A DNA stretch of 64,000 nt from Phymorhynchus buccinoides (lineage: Eukaryota > Mollusca > Gastropoda > Neogastropoda > Raphitomidae). Made by a program: the position numbers and the translations under genes. The notes beneath the pieces were generated by a model that was given only the letters and a program-made list of their open reading frames with translations, was not told the origin of the DNA and made no database searches. The stretch spans positions 14,808,173 through 14,872,172 of the forward strand of contig CM065690.1 in assembly GCA_017654935.2 (NCBI GenBank), written 5' to 3'. Below, one piece after another: positions 43,322-54,821 of this stretch; positions within the stretch are counted from its first letter, which is position 1, and every line of letters starts with the position of its first letter.

Positions 43322-43944
43322 TTAATCCCTTCACTGCCCGGTTCCGGTTCCGGGGCAACTATTTGCCAAGCCGTTTTAGGTTGCCGAGTCTATCGCAAAA
43401 CTTTCTGAATAAAAGTGCATATAACCTATGCTTTTCTGAACAGGGATTGAATATACTATCCTTTGAGAACGCTCTCACATGCATTCGAACATACTGCGAA
43501 AAGCGTATGGATAGAAAAAGGGAAACTCTTAGAATAACCCTATGACGGATATTTCCGTGACGGGGCAGTTTATAGGTTACCGGAAGTTGATGGAAATATC
43601 CGTGACGGGGCAGTTTATAGGTTACCGGAAGTTGATGGAAATATCCGTGACGGGGCAGTTTATAGGTTACCGGAAGTTGATGGATGGAAATATCCGTGAC
43701 GGGGCAGTTTATAGGTTACCGGAAGTTGACGGAAATATCCGTGACGGGGCAGTTTATAGGTTACCGGAAGTTGATGGAAATATCCGTGACGGGGCAGTTT
43801 ATAGGTTACCGGAAGTTGATGGAAATATCCGTGACAGGGCAGTTTATAGGTTACCGGAAGTTGACGGAAATATCCGTGACGGGGCAGTTTATAGGTTACC
43901 GGAAGTTGATGGAAATATCCGTGACGGGGCAGTGAAGAGGTTAA
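43322..43944 (+). mobile_element. piggyBac-like MITE P2 with eight 45-bp tandem units
   Basis: TTAATCCCTTCACTGCCCGG at the left, GGCAGTGAAGAGGTTAA at the right. From about 43545 to 43940 a unit starting CGTGACGGGGCAGTTTATAG and ending GTTGATGGAAATATC repeats about eight times; one copy has four extra bases. The unit length of 15 codons keeps frames open on both strands, which is not evidence of a gene. Confidence 0.92.
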
Positions 43945-44040
43945 CTCTGTATACACCTCTAGGGTGTATCCAAATGGCTGCGGTGATTAGACGGTAAAAT
44001 AAACCCTCTATAACTTATGCTGTTTGCTGTTGTACCACAG

Positions 44041-44107
44041 GTGTTTGTCAGAACCCCTTATCATGATGGGCAACCCGTACCAATGTCTATAACAATCAAT
44101 GCCACAG
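44041..44107 (+). CDS. Exon M: fibronectin type III-like unit 5, part 3
   Basis: The acceptor is TGTTGTACCACAG and the donor GTAAGT; phase 0 to phase 1; 22 codons plus one base. It reads VFVRTPYHDGQPVPMSITIN and completes the strand F-G hairpin started in exon L (YQFL then VFVRT). There is one NAT sequon. It is separated from exon L by a 3 kb intron full of nested MITEs. Confidence 0.82.
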
Positions 44108-44192
44108 GTAAGTCTATCCTTCATTTTAATTTTGTAAAGCTTGATAATAGTGAAGAAAAAAGTGTTATTTTTCACTGTTTTCCTTTATGTGT

Positions 44193-44353
44193 TACCGTAT
44201 TTTTCAGACTATAACCCCCCCCACCCCACCCCTAAATTTAATTTTGATTTTGTTATTATATTTTTTTTTACTGTATTATATCATATTACGAAGGCGCAGG
44301 GGTCTCATTCTTGGACCAAAAAAATATCGCCTTATAGTCTGGAAAATACGGTA
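44193..44353. mobile_element. MITE family K copy after exon M
   Basis: ACCGTATTTTTCAGACTATA at the left and TAGTCTGGAAAATACGGTA at the right; C-rich left interior. Confidence 0.78.
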
Positions 44354-44579
44354 GGTTGCTTCTGTGGATGTTTTTTTAATTCTTTTTTATTGCTGTTTCT
44401 GGGGGGTTTCTTATTTTCATCAGTTTTTGCTATGGATTAAAAAAAAATGTTTTTTAAAATGAACTTGTTCCACCATTGTGTGTTCACATGCTTCTTCTTT
44501 CTGCATTGTCTTTGATTATGTGTATCGTCCAGGCTCTTGATGCATTTTCCTGTATTGTTTCATTATTTATTTTTTGTCT

Positions 44580-44730
44580 TTCAAGTTCAAGTTCAAGTTC
44601 AAGTATACTGTAATATCTCCCAAAGAGAAATTCAGGTTAGGTGCAGCAACATGACCGAGATACAACATAACTGAAAGAACATTAATCAAACGTGTGAAAC
44701 AAAATGATACCAATCAAATAATTCTTAAAA
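44580..44730 (-). repeat. CR1-type LINE 3' tail
   Basis: (TTCAAG)n then TATACTGTAATATCTCCCAA and ATGACCGAGATACAACATAA, as in the pair at 28125-28720. A TG/GA microsatellite follows at 45094-45180. Confidence 0.75.
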
Positions 44731-45100
44731 TTCTGAACTTTGTTTTTATGTGTTACTTTGTATTTGTTTTACAATCGCTTTATGCGTTTTCTGTTTATAC
44801 GTATGTATCTGCTTGACATTTAATAACATTTTGTCTCTTTCTTTTTTTATATACATTTTTAAAAACCAGATGGATATTTTCCTATAGCTATCAGCTTTGC
44901 TCTCTGTTTCTATATTCTTCACACTTATTGTCTCTTCCTGTACAAATCATTATTTTACTTTTCGTGACTGTACGCCCTTTCTTATTCATTCCGCACCCCA
45001 TTTGTTCTTCTTCCCACTTTCTTCTTTTTGTCTTTTTCTTTTCCATTTCTACTTTTCATTTGTACAAATCCTGCCACTTCTGTTATTAGGTTGTGTGTGT

Positions 45101-45147
<47 letters not shown>

Positions 45148-45613
45148 AGACAGAGACAGAGACAGAGAGAGACAGACGGGCCAGCAGACATAGACTGATA
45201 GAGACAGAAAGACACAATCTCATATCATTTCTGGTTTTGTAGGATCCGATAGCTTCTTACTACATGTACAGTGATTTATTTGAAAGAATTGGTGCAAACC
45301 TCACTTTTTGTTTTTGGAATTATGCGTGTTTGCTTTTGTGTGTTTTGATCATAGCTTTTATGGTGTACCACTGTGTTTTAAAGGCTGTCTTAGTTGCCCT
45401 GTGCTTTGCCAGTCGAAGGATTCGTGAATTAAATTGAAAAATTGCATTTTAAAAGTGTTTGTTGTTTTAATATGCCGAGAGAAAGAAAGACAGACAGTTT
45501 GACAGAGAGACAGAGTCTCTCAAAATGGAAGTGAACGTAATCAACAAAATTATCAACACATTTTTCTGATATCTTTTCCAACAAATCAACTTATCTCTCA
45601 ACTCTTCTCACAG

Positions 45614-45787
45614 CCCCTAATCTGAAGAAACCAGAGGATGGCTCAGACCTGGTGGCATCCACGGAAAGTACGACCCAGAGCGTGACCGTGGAGCTGAGCT
45701 CTACCATTCTTAGTCTGGATCAGGGGAGAATCCATAGTGCCGGTTTAATCGTCTGCTTTAGGTCCTTGAGCGACGACTGTAGTTCAG
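45614..45787 (+). CDS. Exon N: membrane-proximal ectodomain, part 1
   Basis: The acceptor is CTTCTCACAG and the donor GTGCGT; phase 1 to phase 1; 58 codons. It reads APNLKKPEDGSDLVASTEST, then SVTVELSSTILSLDQGRIHS, then AGLIVCFRSLSDDCSS. A similar arrangement (strand A-B, a D-x-G-x-I turn and a hydrophobic I-V strand) occurs in the unit just outside the membrane in receptor phosphatases. This is inference from pattern only. Confidence 0.85.
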
Positions 45788-46339
45788 GTGCGTTACCATT
45801 GTGAGGAAAGTGTTGGGCTTTTTGTTTTTCATACTGTTATTTTCAAAGCTTTTAACGTAAAAACATTAAATTTCAGCTGCCATCTTTATGTCATCTGGCG
45901 AAACTGGTAATGTTTTCAGAGCTGTCTGTAGAAAGAAAAGGCAATGTTGGAGAGAGAAAAATTGTAATGACAGCAATCATAACTTTATGATTGCACAGCG
46001 ATTTGGTATACGAGGACACAAAATGTGGGATACAAAACTTACTGCTATTCACTTGATCAGGTAATACATTTAACAACAGTTAGCAGTTAGGGGGGGGGGG
46101 GGGGGGCAATAATACAATTTGAAAAAATAATGATATAAAAAGAAAAGAAACTTAAAAAACAAACTTTAAGAAAAGTACTAGATAATTAGAGAAAAGCACG
46201 AAATACAGGGGGAGGGGGGACAATTAATATTCTGTTTAATCAGACAAGAAGGAAAAGCGGTTGTTACTCTTAGAATTTTTTTTATTATTTTATGTACCCA
46301 AACTCAGGATCAGTTCACATGGCTTTGATTTTTTTTAAA

Positions 46340-46990
46340 GGGAGAGAACAGTGTATCTGTTTTGTGCAGAAGTAAAGTAAGAGAGAACAGTGTATTGTGT
46401 TTTGTGTAGAAGTAAAGTAAGAGAGAACAGTGTATTGTGTTTTGTGTAGAAGTAAAGTAAGAGAGAACAGTGTATTGTGTTTTGTGTAGAAGTAAAGTAA
46501 GAGAGAACAGTGTATTGTGTTTTGTGTAGAAGTAAAGTAAGAGAGAACAATGTATTGTGTTTTGTGTAGAAGTAAAGTAAGAGAGAACAGTGTATTGTGT
46601 TTTGTGTAGAAGTAAAGTAAGAGAGAACAGTGTATTGTGTTTTGTGTAGAAGTAAAGTAAGAGAGAACAGTGTATTGTGTTTTGTGTAGAAGTAAAGTAA
46701 GAGAGAACAATGTATTGTGTTTTGTGTAGAAGTAAAGTGAGAGAACAATGTATTGTGTTTTGTGTAGAAGTAAAGTGAGAGAACAATGTATTGTGTTTTG
46801 TGTAGAAGTAAAGTAAGAGAGAACAATGTATTGTGTTTTGTGTAGAAGTAAAGTAAGAGATAACAATGTATTGTGTTTTGTGTAGAAGTAAAGTAAGAGA
46901 GAACAATGTATTGTGTTTTGTGTAGAAGTAAAGTAAGAGAGAACAATGTATTGTGTTTTATGTAGAAGTAAAGTAAGAGAGAACAAAAAA
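46340..46990. repeat. 40-bp minisatellite, about 16 copies
   Basis: Unit GAGAGAACAGTGTATTGTGT followed by TTTGTGTAGAAGTAAAGTAA. Right-hand copies have ACAATG in place of ACAGTG, and two copies are shortened by four bases. Because 40 is not a multiple of three, all minus frames read through as a mixed LLLHKTQYIVL/YFTSTQNTI repeat; these are not genes. Confidence 0.95.
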
Positions 46991-46999
46991 AAAAACCCC

Positions 47000-47900
47000 A
47001 AAAAACCCCAAAACCAGTTAGCAATACTGTACCTAGTTACGTGATTTGGGAGTTGCAACAACATTTAATTACTTTGGGTTGAGAAGAACAAGGACTTAGT
47101 TTATTAGTTTAGAAAAGACGAGATTAGGAAAAACCTGTGTCAGTGAAATGGAAGAGAAATGTCGCCATTCTATGTTAATGTTTGAACTGTTTGTGTGTGG
47201 GTTTTTTTTTTCTCTTTCTTTTTCTGTACAGCTAAAGGCACTGAGAATCAAAGCAAGTACGGAAATCTTCATACATGGAAACAGTCCAAGGACGGTGGCT
47301 TCAGGACACGATATCGACCAACCAACAACAATTTTTTGACTGGTACAACCGTTGATCTTCAACTGAACCCATAGTTTTCTTCCTGTGTCGTCCGTCCATC
47401 TAGAATGTTATGCAAAATACACACTTAATTATTTGGTAGTAGGAATTGTCATGAATTGTGTGTTGTAAAGAATATTCGCTGCGACTTTCTATGTTACCAC
47501 GGGTGTGAAAAAAGTACTTAAAAAATACAAAACACCTTTCTTTCAAGTTGCGCCTGTGCGATGTGAACATTAATTTTAGTTTGATTAAAATTGTAGTATA
47601 TAATAATATTATATGCTTTTATTGAGTTGTCTGTTTATGTCTTAACCTTCACCATGCCTTGTGAGTTCACTTGTTCCCAGACACACACACAAAAGTCCCA
47701 ATATCCCGGGAACCATTGGGACTATTCTAATTAAATTTTAGGTATCTTTCAGAAGCATAGTTTTCGTTATGTCAGCAAATCGTGGTGTCCATGTGGCAAA
47801 AGGGAAATAAATAATTAGTTACGTAATTTTAGCATACACATTGTATGTAGTACTTTAAAGAGCAGAGCTCAGCTACTGCAGTACATTGAGTATCGGTTCA
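47000..47900. other. Intron sequence, no recognised feature
   Basis: AT-rich, apparently unique. A short open stretch at 47150-47340 on plus lacks splice borders that fit the gene phase. Confidence 0.4.
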
Positions 47901-47919
47901 GCTGACATCCTTACCAGTC

Positions 47920-48440
47920 ACGAGCGAAGAGCGAGCGAAGCTAGTAATGTTTTCAGAGCTGTCTGTGGCTATCTATCTACCAGGATAGCGTCTGATCGGA
48001 GGGACCTAGGACCCTCAAATTTTGTATGTTGATAGGTAGTTGGGATATCTAGACCAAGTTCGAAGATGAAGTTCAAAGGTCAAGGTCACTGGAGCCGAAA
48101 ATGCTGCTGAGCACCTGGCACTATGTTTGAGCTGAGGAACATATGATGCTCAAATTGTGCATGCGGATAGGTATTAAGGATATCTTGGCCAGGTTAGAAA
48201 ATGAAGGTCATAGATCAAAGGTTAAGGTCACTGGAGCCGAAAATACTGCTGAGCATCTGGCACAATAACGTTTGAACGGAGGAACCTAGGACGCTCAAAT
48301 GTTGCATGTGGATAAGTACTTAGAATATCTAGGCCAGGTTCGCAAATAAAGATAATTGATCAAAGGTGAAGGTCAGGTTCGTTACCAGCTGCGAGGCGAA
48401 GCATTGCAGTTGAAAATACTGCTGCGCAGCTGGTGATCTA
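47920..48440. repeat. Dispersed repeat family J, tandem-like
   Basis: GAGCGAAGCTAGTAATGTTT starts it. The unit AAGGTCACTGGAGCCGAAAA, CTGCTGAGC and GATAGGTA repeats two or three times. Relatives are at 51330-51640 and 51875-51955. Confidence 0.65.
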
Positions 48441-48614
48441 GCATCCTTAACGCTCTTACTAGTTTCAAGTATGAATTCGTGGGGACCCTTCGACGAGTAT
48501 GGATTCAGAAGGACCCCCAAACACCTGAATAAAGATAAACATAGAAAAATATGCACACCCTTTGTAAATGTTATAGGTACAAGCTAGGGAATACCCACCA
48601 TTCTTCCTGTAGAG

Positions 48615-49530
48615 TCACAAGCCCCCGTGGGGATACTGTAGTCTGGGACATCTTTCGTACAAATAGTTCCCCCACCTTCTGGAAGTTCTGTGCTTGTAAC
48701 TTCCTCTAATTCATCACTCTCTTTGACTCTTGCCTTTTCCCTTTGCTTACTGTCATCGGCTATCTTTCTGTCTTACTGGTCCATTCTCCTGCCTTTTTTT
48801 TTCTATAAATTCTTACAAAGATTTCTTCAGCCGAAGTCGGACATGCTGGGCCTAACTGTTTCTTAGTTAGGCGCATAGCGGCAGCATGACGCATCTGCGC
48901 TCATATGACAGGAAACTGTCTGAGCGAAGAAGAAGAAGACAAGCGAGATCTGGTGAAGGTTAAGATTAAGATTTCAGACTCTTCTGTCCTAGCATGTAAG
49001 TCAATATTATTTTGTAACTTTCTTTTTGATCATGTGATTGTGTGACACGAACCACTTTATTTGAACACGTAAATAGAGTGTGCTAGGAGTATCTTATTCT
49101 TCACTGTCGTATAATTAAAGAACTAGTATAATGCACACTTTCCTATGCCGTGTGAAAGTCAGATGCTAATACTGTTTCTCTTCTTCATTTTCTCTTTCAT
49201 CATGCGTACTTCTTCTTTGACGACGATCGCTCAGACAGTTTTCCTGTCAATTATGAGCACAGATGCATCATGCTGCCGTTATGCGCCTAACTAAGAAATA
49301 GCTAGGCCCAGCAAGTCTGACTTCGGCTGGAGGAAATCTTTTTTGAAAGTGTTTCTAGAAAAAAGACAGGAGAATGTAAGGCAGAAAGATAGCAGATGAC
49401 AGCAAGCAAAGGGAAAAGGCAGAGTCAAAGAGAGTGACAGATTAAAGGAAGTTACATGCACAGAACTTCCAGAAGGTGAGGGAACTATTTATACAAAAGA
49501 CCCCCCCGGTATCCCCACGGGGGGGGGGGG
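48615..49530. repeat. Large inverted pair of repeat family B upstream of exon O
   Basis: Plus copy about 48618-48940 (CACCTTCTGGAAGTTCTGTG, then TTAGTTAGGCGCATAGCGGC). Minus copy about 49225-49530 (GCCGTTATGCGCCTAACTAA, then CACAGAACTTCCAGAAGGTG). The loop is about 290 bp. A G-tract of about 20 at 49520-49540 precedes exon O by about 40 bases. Confidence 0.82.
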
Positions 49531-49581
49531 GGGGGGGGGGTGTTATGCATGATACATGATGTGAACTTTTTGTTTGATCAG

Positions 49582-49732
49582 ATGTGAACGGCAGGCGGCG
49601 GCGGCGGTCGCTGTTTACTCGCGTTGCGCGCGCCGTGAACAACGGTGTTCCATACACAGTGGGAGAGGAGACGTGCGACAAGGAAGAGAACGTCTACTGC
49701 AATGGACCCCTGCCCGAGGGCAAAGAGTTGGT
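49582..49732 (+). CDS. Exon O: membrane-proximal ectodomain with furin-like site
   Basis: The acceptor is TGTTTGATCAG and the donor GTGAGT; phase 1 to phase 2. It starts DVNGRRRRRSLFTRVARAV and ends YCNGPLPEGKELV. RRRRRS fits a proprotein convertase site. Many receptor phosphatases (LAR and R2B types) are cleaved by furin-like enzymes just outside the membrane, giving two non-covalently linked subunits. The C-N-G-P-L-x-x-G stretch resembles the NGPL-x-P-x-T-x-Y segment at the same place in such phosphatases. GC content is high compared with flanking introns. Confidence 0.87.
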
Positions 49733-49793
49733 GTGAGTATCACCCCTCTGTAGTCTGGGACATCATCAAAGGTGTAGAAATTGAGATGATGTA

Positions 49794-49962
49794 TAGACAG
49801 TGGAACCTCCCTTATAAGATCTCCCATTATAAGACTCCCTCCCACTTCTCTGAGACATTGCCCTTTGTAAGTATTAAAATTACCTCCATTATAAGACCCC
49901 TCCCTTATAAGACCTCATTTTGGATGATTTTTGAAGGTCTTATAAAGGAGGTTCCTCTGTAA
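49794..49962. mobile_element. pogo-like MITE family G after exon O
   Basis: AGACAGTGGAACCTCCCTTA at the left and AAGGAGGTTCCTCTGTA at the right. It is followed by (ATA)n and the retroposon end ATATAGCGCTTTTTATCGAG. Confidence 0.85.
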
Positions 49963-49999
49963 TAATAATAATAATAAACAGATATCTATATAGCGCTTT

Positions 50000-51330
50000 T
50001 TATCGAGCACAAAGCGCTTTACAATCCGCAAGACACTTTTAAAAAAAACCGAACCTGAGCTGACGAGCGGACAAACTCTTGAAAACCACGGCAACTTTGA
50101 CGGCCCGTGTTGCACTCACACACAAACTACACATAACAGTACAGACCTAATCTTCGCCACAACGGACCCACCAAATACTGGATTCTGCATAATGACACCA
50201 CACAACACAAAACGAGACAAAGTAACGCACTGGCAGTTCATTTTCAGTCTAACCAGACACTTCGCACTCAACTCGGCCGACATTCTGTGAACAAAGTGAT
50301 GCAGCGCACTCCGCAGATCACGCAGATAGGCGCAGATACAATCACGGGAAGCGCAAATGCGCCTGCTGTTTTCATTCATTGACTTTTGTGAGTTGTTTGC
50401 ATTCAGCAAGTAGTTTCATTGCAGACGCTTAAATGCCGATTTATCGGTTTAATAAAGCAAAGGAGCTGCTTCTCAACTTCTTTTTTTGTAAAGTGAGAGA
50501 GTATAAAAATATTTAGATCATGGTGTGTTTTTTTGGTGGGTTTTCATCAGGAGTCTAAGCATCATCTTGTGAAAGCAAAAACTCCATCATGTCTGCCTTT
50601 TTGTTCATGCATTATCACATGATTTGAAGTTGAAACAAGCGCGAAATCGCAATAGTTTGTGGCACGCTGTCTATTTTTGCCACTCCAATCATGAGTCACC
50701 TCCCCTGGCTTTTCAATAATTTTAATCTGTAAACCAGAATGTTATCTCTGCACCATTTCGTAACTTTTTATATCTTTTGGAAAACATTTAAAACTATGTA
50801 TCCTACTTATACTCATCAAAAGAAGCACCGCATACTCGTCGTGTCTGTTGTAGTGTCTGTATTACGTATGTTTATTATTTTGTACGCTTTTAAAATACAT
50901 CATTTTAAAGAGCGGCCTCAATTTGAAGTGTAGCCTCGATTTGAAGAGCGACAATTTTGTCAAAATGTGCGACAATTTTGGACCGACCGACAGACAGACA
51001 GACCGACCGACCAACCAACCGACAAAGTGAGTTATAGGTTTGTGGCTTGAGCCACAAACAAAAACAATTGGAGAAAAGGACCCCGGAGAATTAAAAAATA
51101 AAGTGATAAAGGTAAGAGATCAGGCAGGTGATTTTTTGGTGTGGTTACAAAACAAACATAGAAACAAAAAGAAAATCAAATCAAAATTTTTAAAAAGCGA
51201 AAAAATTATAGACAGGAGGCCTTACAAAGATGATGACGATGTTGGTAAAAGTGATAGTCGTAATAGTAGGGAAGCTGAGGAGGCTCCAATATTATTGTTT
51301 CGTACCATTTTTACCACCTGCCAAGCAAAT
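50000..51330. other. Intron sequence, mostly unique
   Basis: A (GACA)/(GACC)n stretch at about 50984-51030. An open frame of 110 codons at 51040-51372 on plus is Lys-rich with no domain or splice support. No supported gene. Confidence 0.4.
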
Positions 51331-52010
51331 CTGAGCGAAGCTGGTAATGTTTTCAGAGAATTCTGTACCTGACTATCTGACTGCCTGACTATGCTAGCAC
51401 GATAACGTTTGAACGGAAGGAACTAGGAGGCTCAAATGTTGCATGCGGATAGGTACTAAGGATATCTAGGATGAAAATACTGTCGAGCCCCTGGCACGAT
51501 AATATTTGAACGAAAGAGCCTAGGACGCTCAAATGTTGCATGCTGATACGTTACTAAGGGTATCTAGGCCATGCTGGAAAAGGAAGGTCATATGTGAAAG
51601 GTCAAGGTCACTGGAGTCAAAAATGCTGCTGAGTGTCTGGGCTGTATTCACATTGAATTGGTATATATGAGACTTTCTTCTTCTTTTTTTTAACATTTTT
51701 TTCAATTTTATAAATGTAGTGAAACACATACATGTATAGAATATAGTGATGATTTTGGATATAACGACAACACTTAGAAACGTGAACAACAGTCAATGGT
51801 CACATGGACAACAACAGCAACACAAGGTATATATGAGACTTATCATCATGATTAGTCTTAGAAGTCCTTCTAAAGTTACCAGCTGAGAGGTGAAGCACTG
51901 CAGCTGAAAATACTGCCCACGCGGCTGATGATCTAGTGCCATAACGCTCCAGTTCATTACATTTTTTTATGCTATTCATTAATATATTTTGTGGTTGTTG
52001 TCTGTGGCAG

Positions 52011-52090
52011 TGTGATAGTGTGGGTGTGCACCGGAGCAGGATGCAGCGAAGCTGAGGGGATCACAGTGAAGACCTTGTCTAAAAAGGATG
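52011..52090 (+). CDS. Exon P: last ectodomain exon before the membrane
   Basis: The acceptor is TGTCTGTGGCAG and the donor GTGAAT; phase 2 to phase 1. It reads VIVWVCTGAGCSEAEGITVK and ends TLSKKD. It continues the strand of exon O (KELVVIVWV) and leads into exon Q (DSPIAAI). A degraded copy of its last part with the same donor lies 190 bases downstream. Confidence 0.83.
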
Positions 52091-52115
52091 GTGAATAACT
52101 TTTTAACACTTGTTT

Positions 52116-52120
<5 letters not shown>

Positions 52121-52161
<41 letters not shown>

Positions 52162-52375
52162 GTTTGTCTATCTGTGTGTGTGTGTGTGTATCATATTTGT
52201 TGGACTTTTGGCCACTGCAACTCGGGTTATTAACACCCTGAGGCTGAGGGGATCACAGTGAAAACTGTCTAAAGAGGATGGTGAATAACTTTTTAACACT
52301 CTTTTTTACTCTCTCAGTCTCTCTCTCTCTCTCACTCTCTCTCCCTCTCTCTCTCACTCTCTCTCTCTCTCTCTG
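52121..52375 (+). repeat. TC microsatellites and a degraded copy of the exon P 3' end
   Basis: (TC)n at 52121-52155 and 52313-52372. Between them AGGCTGAGGGGATCACAGTG (52241) and GGATGGTGAATAACTTTTTA (from about 52277) copy the end of exon P with its GTGAAT donor at 52281. The copy has an in-frame stop. Confidence 0.88.
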
Positions 52376-52409
52376 TGGATTTGACAGACACAACCAGAGA
52401 GAGAGAGAG

Positions 52410-53079
52410 ATTTTGTGGGAATAGCGGTATGTGAGACTAGTTATATCATGGCTGTAAAATCACTGTGTGGAATTAGCAGTATAACAAAGGGAGGTGCAAC
52501 ATTAAGCTTCCATAGTGTAGGCCTAAGTAAAGATACATTCAAGCTCTACCACCACTACACCTATACAGATATATACATATATACACATGCGCACACGCGC
52601 ACATGCACACACACATGCACAGAGAGAGAGAGAGAGAGAGAGAGAAAGGAGAGAAATGATCTATATCTCCTTATAGATCTACATGAAGCATACTTTTGTT
52701 ACAACACACCAACACTCCCACACACCATTATGCCCCTACACCACAACATGATTAAACGGTATGTGGGGACAAAGGTATGTGGTACCAACAGTATGTGGTA
52801 GTCTAGCTGTTGCATTGCTATTCCCACTGTGTCACCAGGGGTATGTGGATCCCCTGAAATGTGGCACCAGTTGCGTGTGGTATCAGCTGTATGTGGAAAT
52901 AAAAGTATGCTTCCAATCTGCACTACGTCTTTCCACTAGATCTATCTCTATATGTCTTAGGCCTAATAGATCTGCCACAACACCTACTCAGGCCCAAACA
53001 CATACGCACAGGAACACATTTACATACATTTAACAAGTTTGCGCGCGCTCAAAGACACACACACAAAGACACACACACA

Positions 53080-53161
<82 letters not shown>

Positions 53162-53190
53162 AATGGTCTGATACCAATTTATCATGCAAG
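52410..53190. repeat. TGTGGGA dispersed repeat and CA/TC microsatellites
   Basis: GAATAGCGGTATGTGAGACT, then several short GTATGTGG units at 52755-52910. CA and TC runs at 52590-52645 and 53055-53160. No gene. Confidence 0.65.
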
Positions 53191-53297
53191 AGAGAGAGAG
53201 AGAATGTCCGCTGGTTTTCTATCTGAAGCAGAAAAATCACAGAGAGAGAGAGAGAGAGAGAGAATGTCCGCGGGTTTTCTATCTGAAGCAGAAAAAT

Positions 53298-53331
<34 letters not shown>

Positions 53332-53423
53332 ATGTCCGCGGGTTTTCTATCTGAAGCAGAAAAATCACAGAGAGAGAGAGAGAGAGAGAATGTCCGCGGG
53401 TTTTCTATCTGAAGCAGAAAAAT

Positions 53424-53464
<41 letters not shown>

Positions 53465-53520
53465 TCCGCGGGTTTTCTATCTGAAGCAGAAAAATCACAG
53501 AGAGAGAGAGAGAGAGCAAA
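53190..53520. repeat. Composite minisatellite with GA microsatellite
   Basis: AATGTCCGCGGGTTTTCTAT followed by CTGAAGCAGAAAAATCAC and a GA run of changing length; five copies starting at about 53203, 53262, 53330, 53389 and 53461. Confidence 0.92.
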
Positions 53521-53529
53521 CGAACGAAC

Positions 53530-54800
53530 AAATGTTTGTTATTGAGGGCACAATAACCAGCTTTTTTTCTCATCCTGCCCTTAGAACAAAAAAAATAAAA
53601 TAAAATAAAAAAATAAAAAAATACACCCCAAAACAACCTTAACTGAAGGTTATACAAGAGGCAAAGCCTGCAAGGCTCACGTCTGATTTTTATTACTATA
53701 GCAGGCATGGGAATTCCCATGCCTGTATAGAGAGAATACTGTTATGTAGACACTTGTGCATCTGAAAACAGAATTAATTTTTATTTTACTGTGTAAATTA
53801 AAATTATTTCTATGCATTAAATTACCCCTACCCCTTTCTTTAAAATTTAATTATATGTATGCGCATGTAACATAGTGGAGCCCTATTTTTATTTTTGGCA
53901 AACAAGTAAAATTGAAAAGCATATTGACCAAGCTTTCAGAAAAACATAGTGACCAATCCCCCCCCCCCACTCCCCCCGCCGGGGTAAGTGGGGTCTACGG
54001 ACACCTGTAGTAGACCTACAGTCTTTGCCTGTGGGTCTAAGCCTCTTGCTCTTAGAAAATTAATAATTGAAGTTGCGTGATTCGTAAGGCCATACTCCTG
54101 ATCTGTTACTGTTTTAAACTGATTGTTCATGCGATGAAAACTTGTTCCACATCATCTACATTTCTGTAAGATATTTTATATTAGTCCTAATATTTTATTT
54201 TATTTTCGTTAATTCCCCCCCCCCCTTCTGCCACAAAGCAAAGGTCAAGGTCACAGCCAGCAAGCTCATCCATGTTTATCTTCCCCTGTACAGTCTTTGC
54301 ACATGGTGATCAATCGTCTAGGCCTAACAAAGGATTCGTACGTCGAAGGCAGTGAAATCGACGAACCCTGGATTTTCCGTATATTTTTTTTTCAAGACTG
54401 AAATGAATGTGGGCTAAATGTTAAGTACGTCGTCTTGATTATGAGGTAAGGCATGCAGATCTCTTATTCTCTAGGCCTTGTTGCCTGAAGTGCGGTAGGC
54501 TAAGTTATGCGCAGAGATGATGTGCGAATGAACACGAACAACCGTTACTCAAAGGCGCAAATAAAGCTAAACAACCGGGCCGTCAACGCACACACTCGGT
54601 ACATCCATTTGTTACAGAAAATATAAGTTGACGACGTTAAAATGTACCTATTTGTACACACCTGAAGTCTTGTGTTTCTTTTTAAAGAGCGTTTTTGTAT
54701 ATCTAATGGAGAGTCTTCTTTCCAGTATGTATCTCCTACTCGGTACAACACAACAGTTACAGTAATCTCTGCAACGAATGATTTTCTTTCTTTTGTTCCT
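53530..54800. other. Intron sequence, no recognised feature
   Basis: Short A-rich and C-rich tracts only. I see no gene or repeat pair that I can support. Confidence 0.4.
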
Positions 54801-54821
54801 TACCGATGTATCTGACTGCTT

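Noticed and set aside
43542..43997. 151-codon plus frame with 15-residue repeats
   Set aside because: The 45-bp MITE subrepeat is a multiple of three, so frames stay open by arithmetic. It lies inside a TTAA-bounded element.
46310..47064. Minus-strand frames of 198-249 codons with LLLHKTQY repeats
   Set aside because: A 40-bp repeat rotates through all three frames; the same peptide mix appears in each. Not coding.
51040..51372. Lys-rich 110-codon plus frame
   Set aside because: No domain and no suitable splice borders; it overlaps a GACA repeat edge and dispersed repeat J.
53039..53720. Frames of 168 and 223 codons with Arg-Glu or Ser-Leu runs
   Set aside because: GA/CT microsatellite composite repeat.
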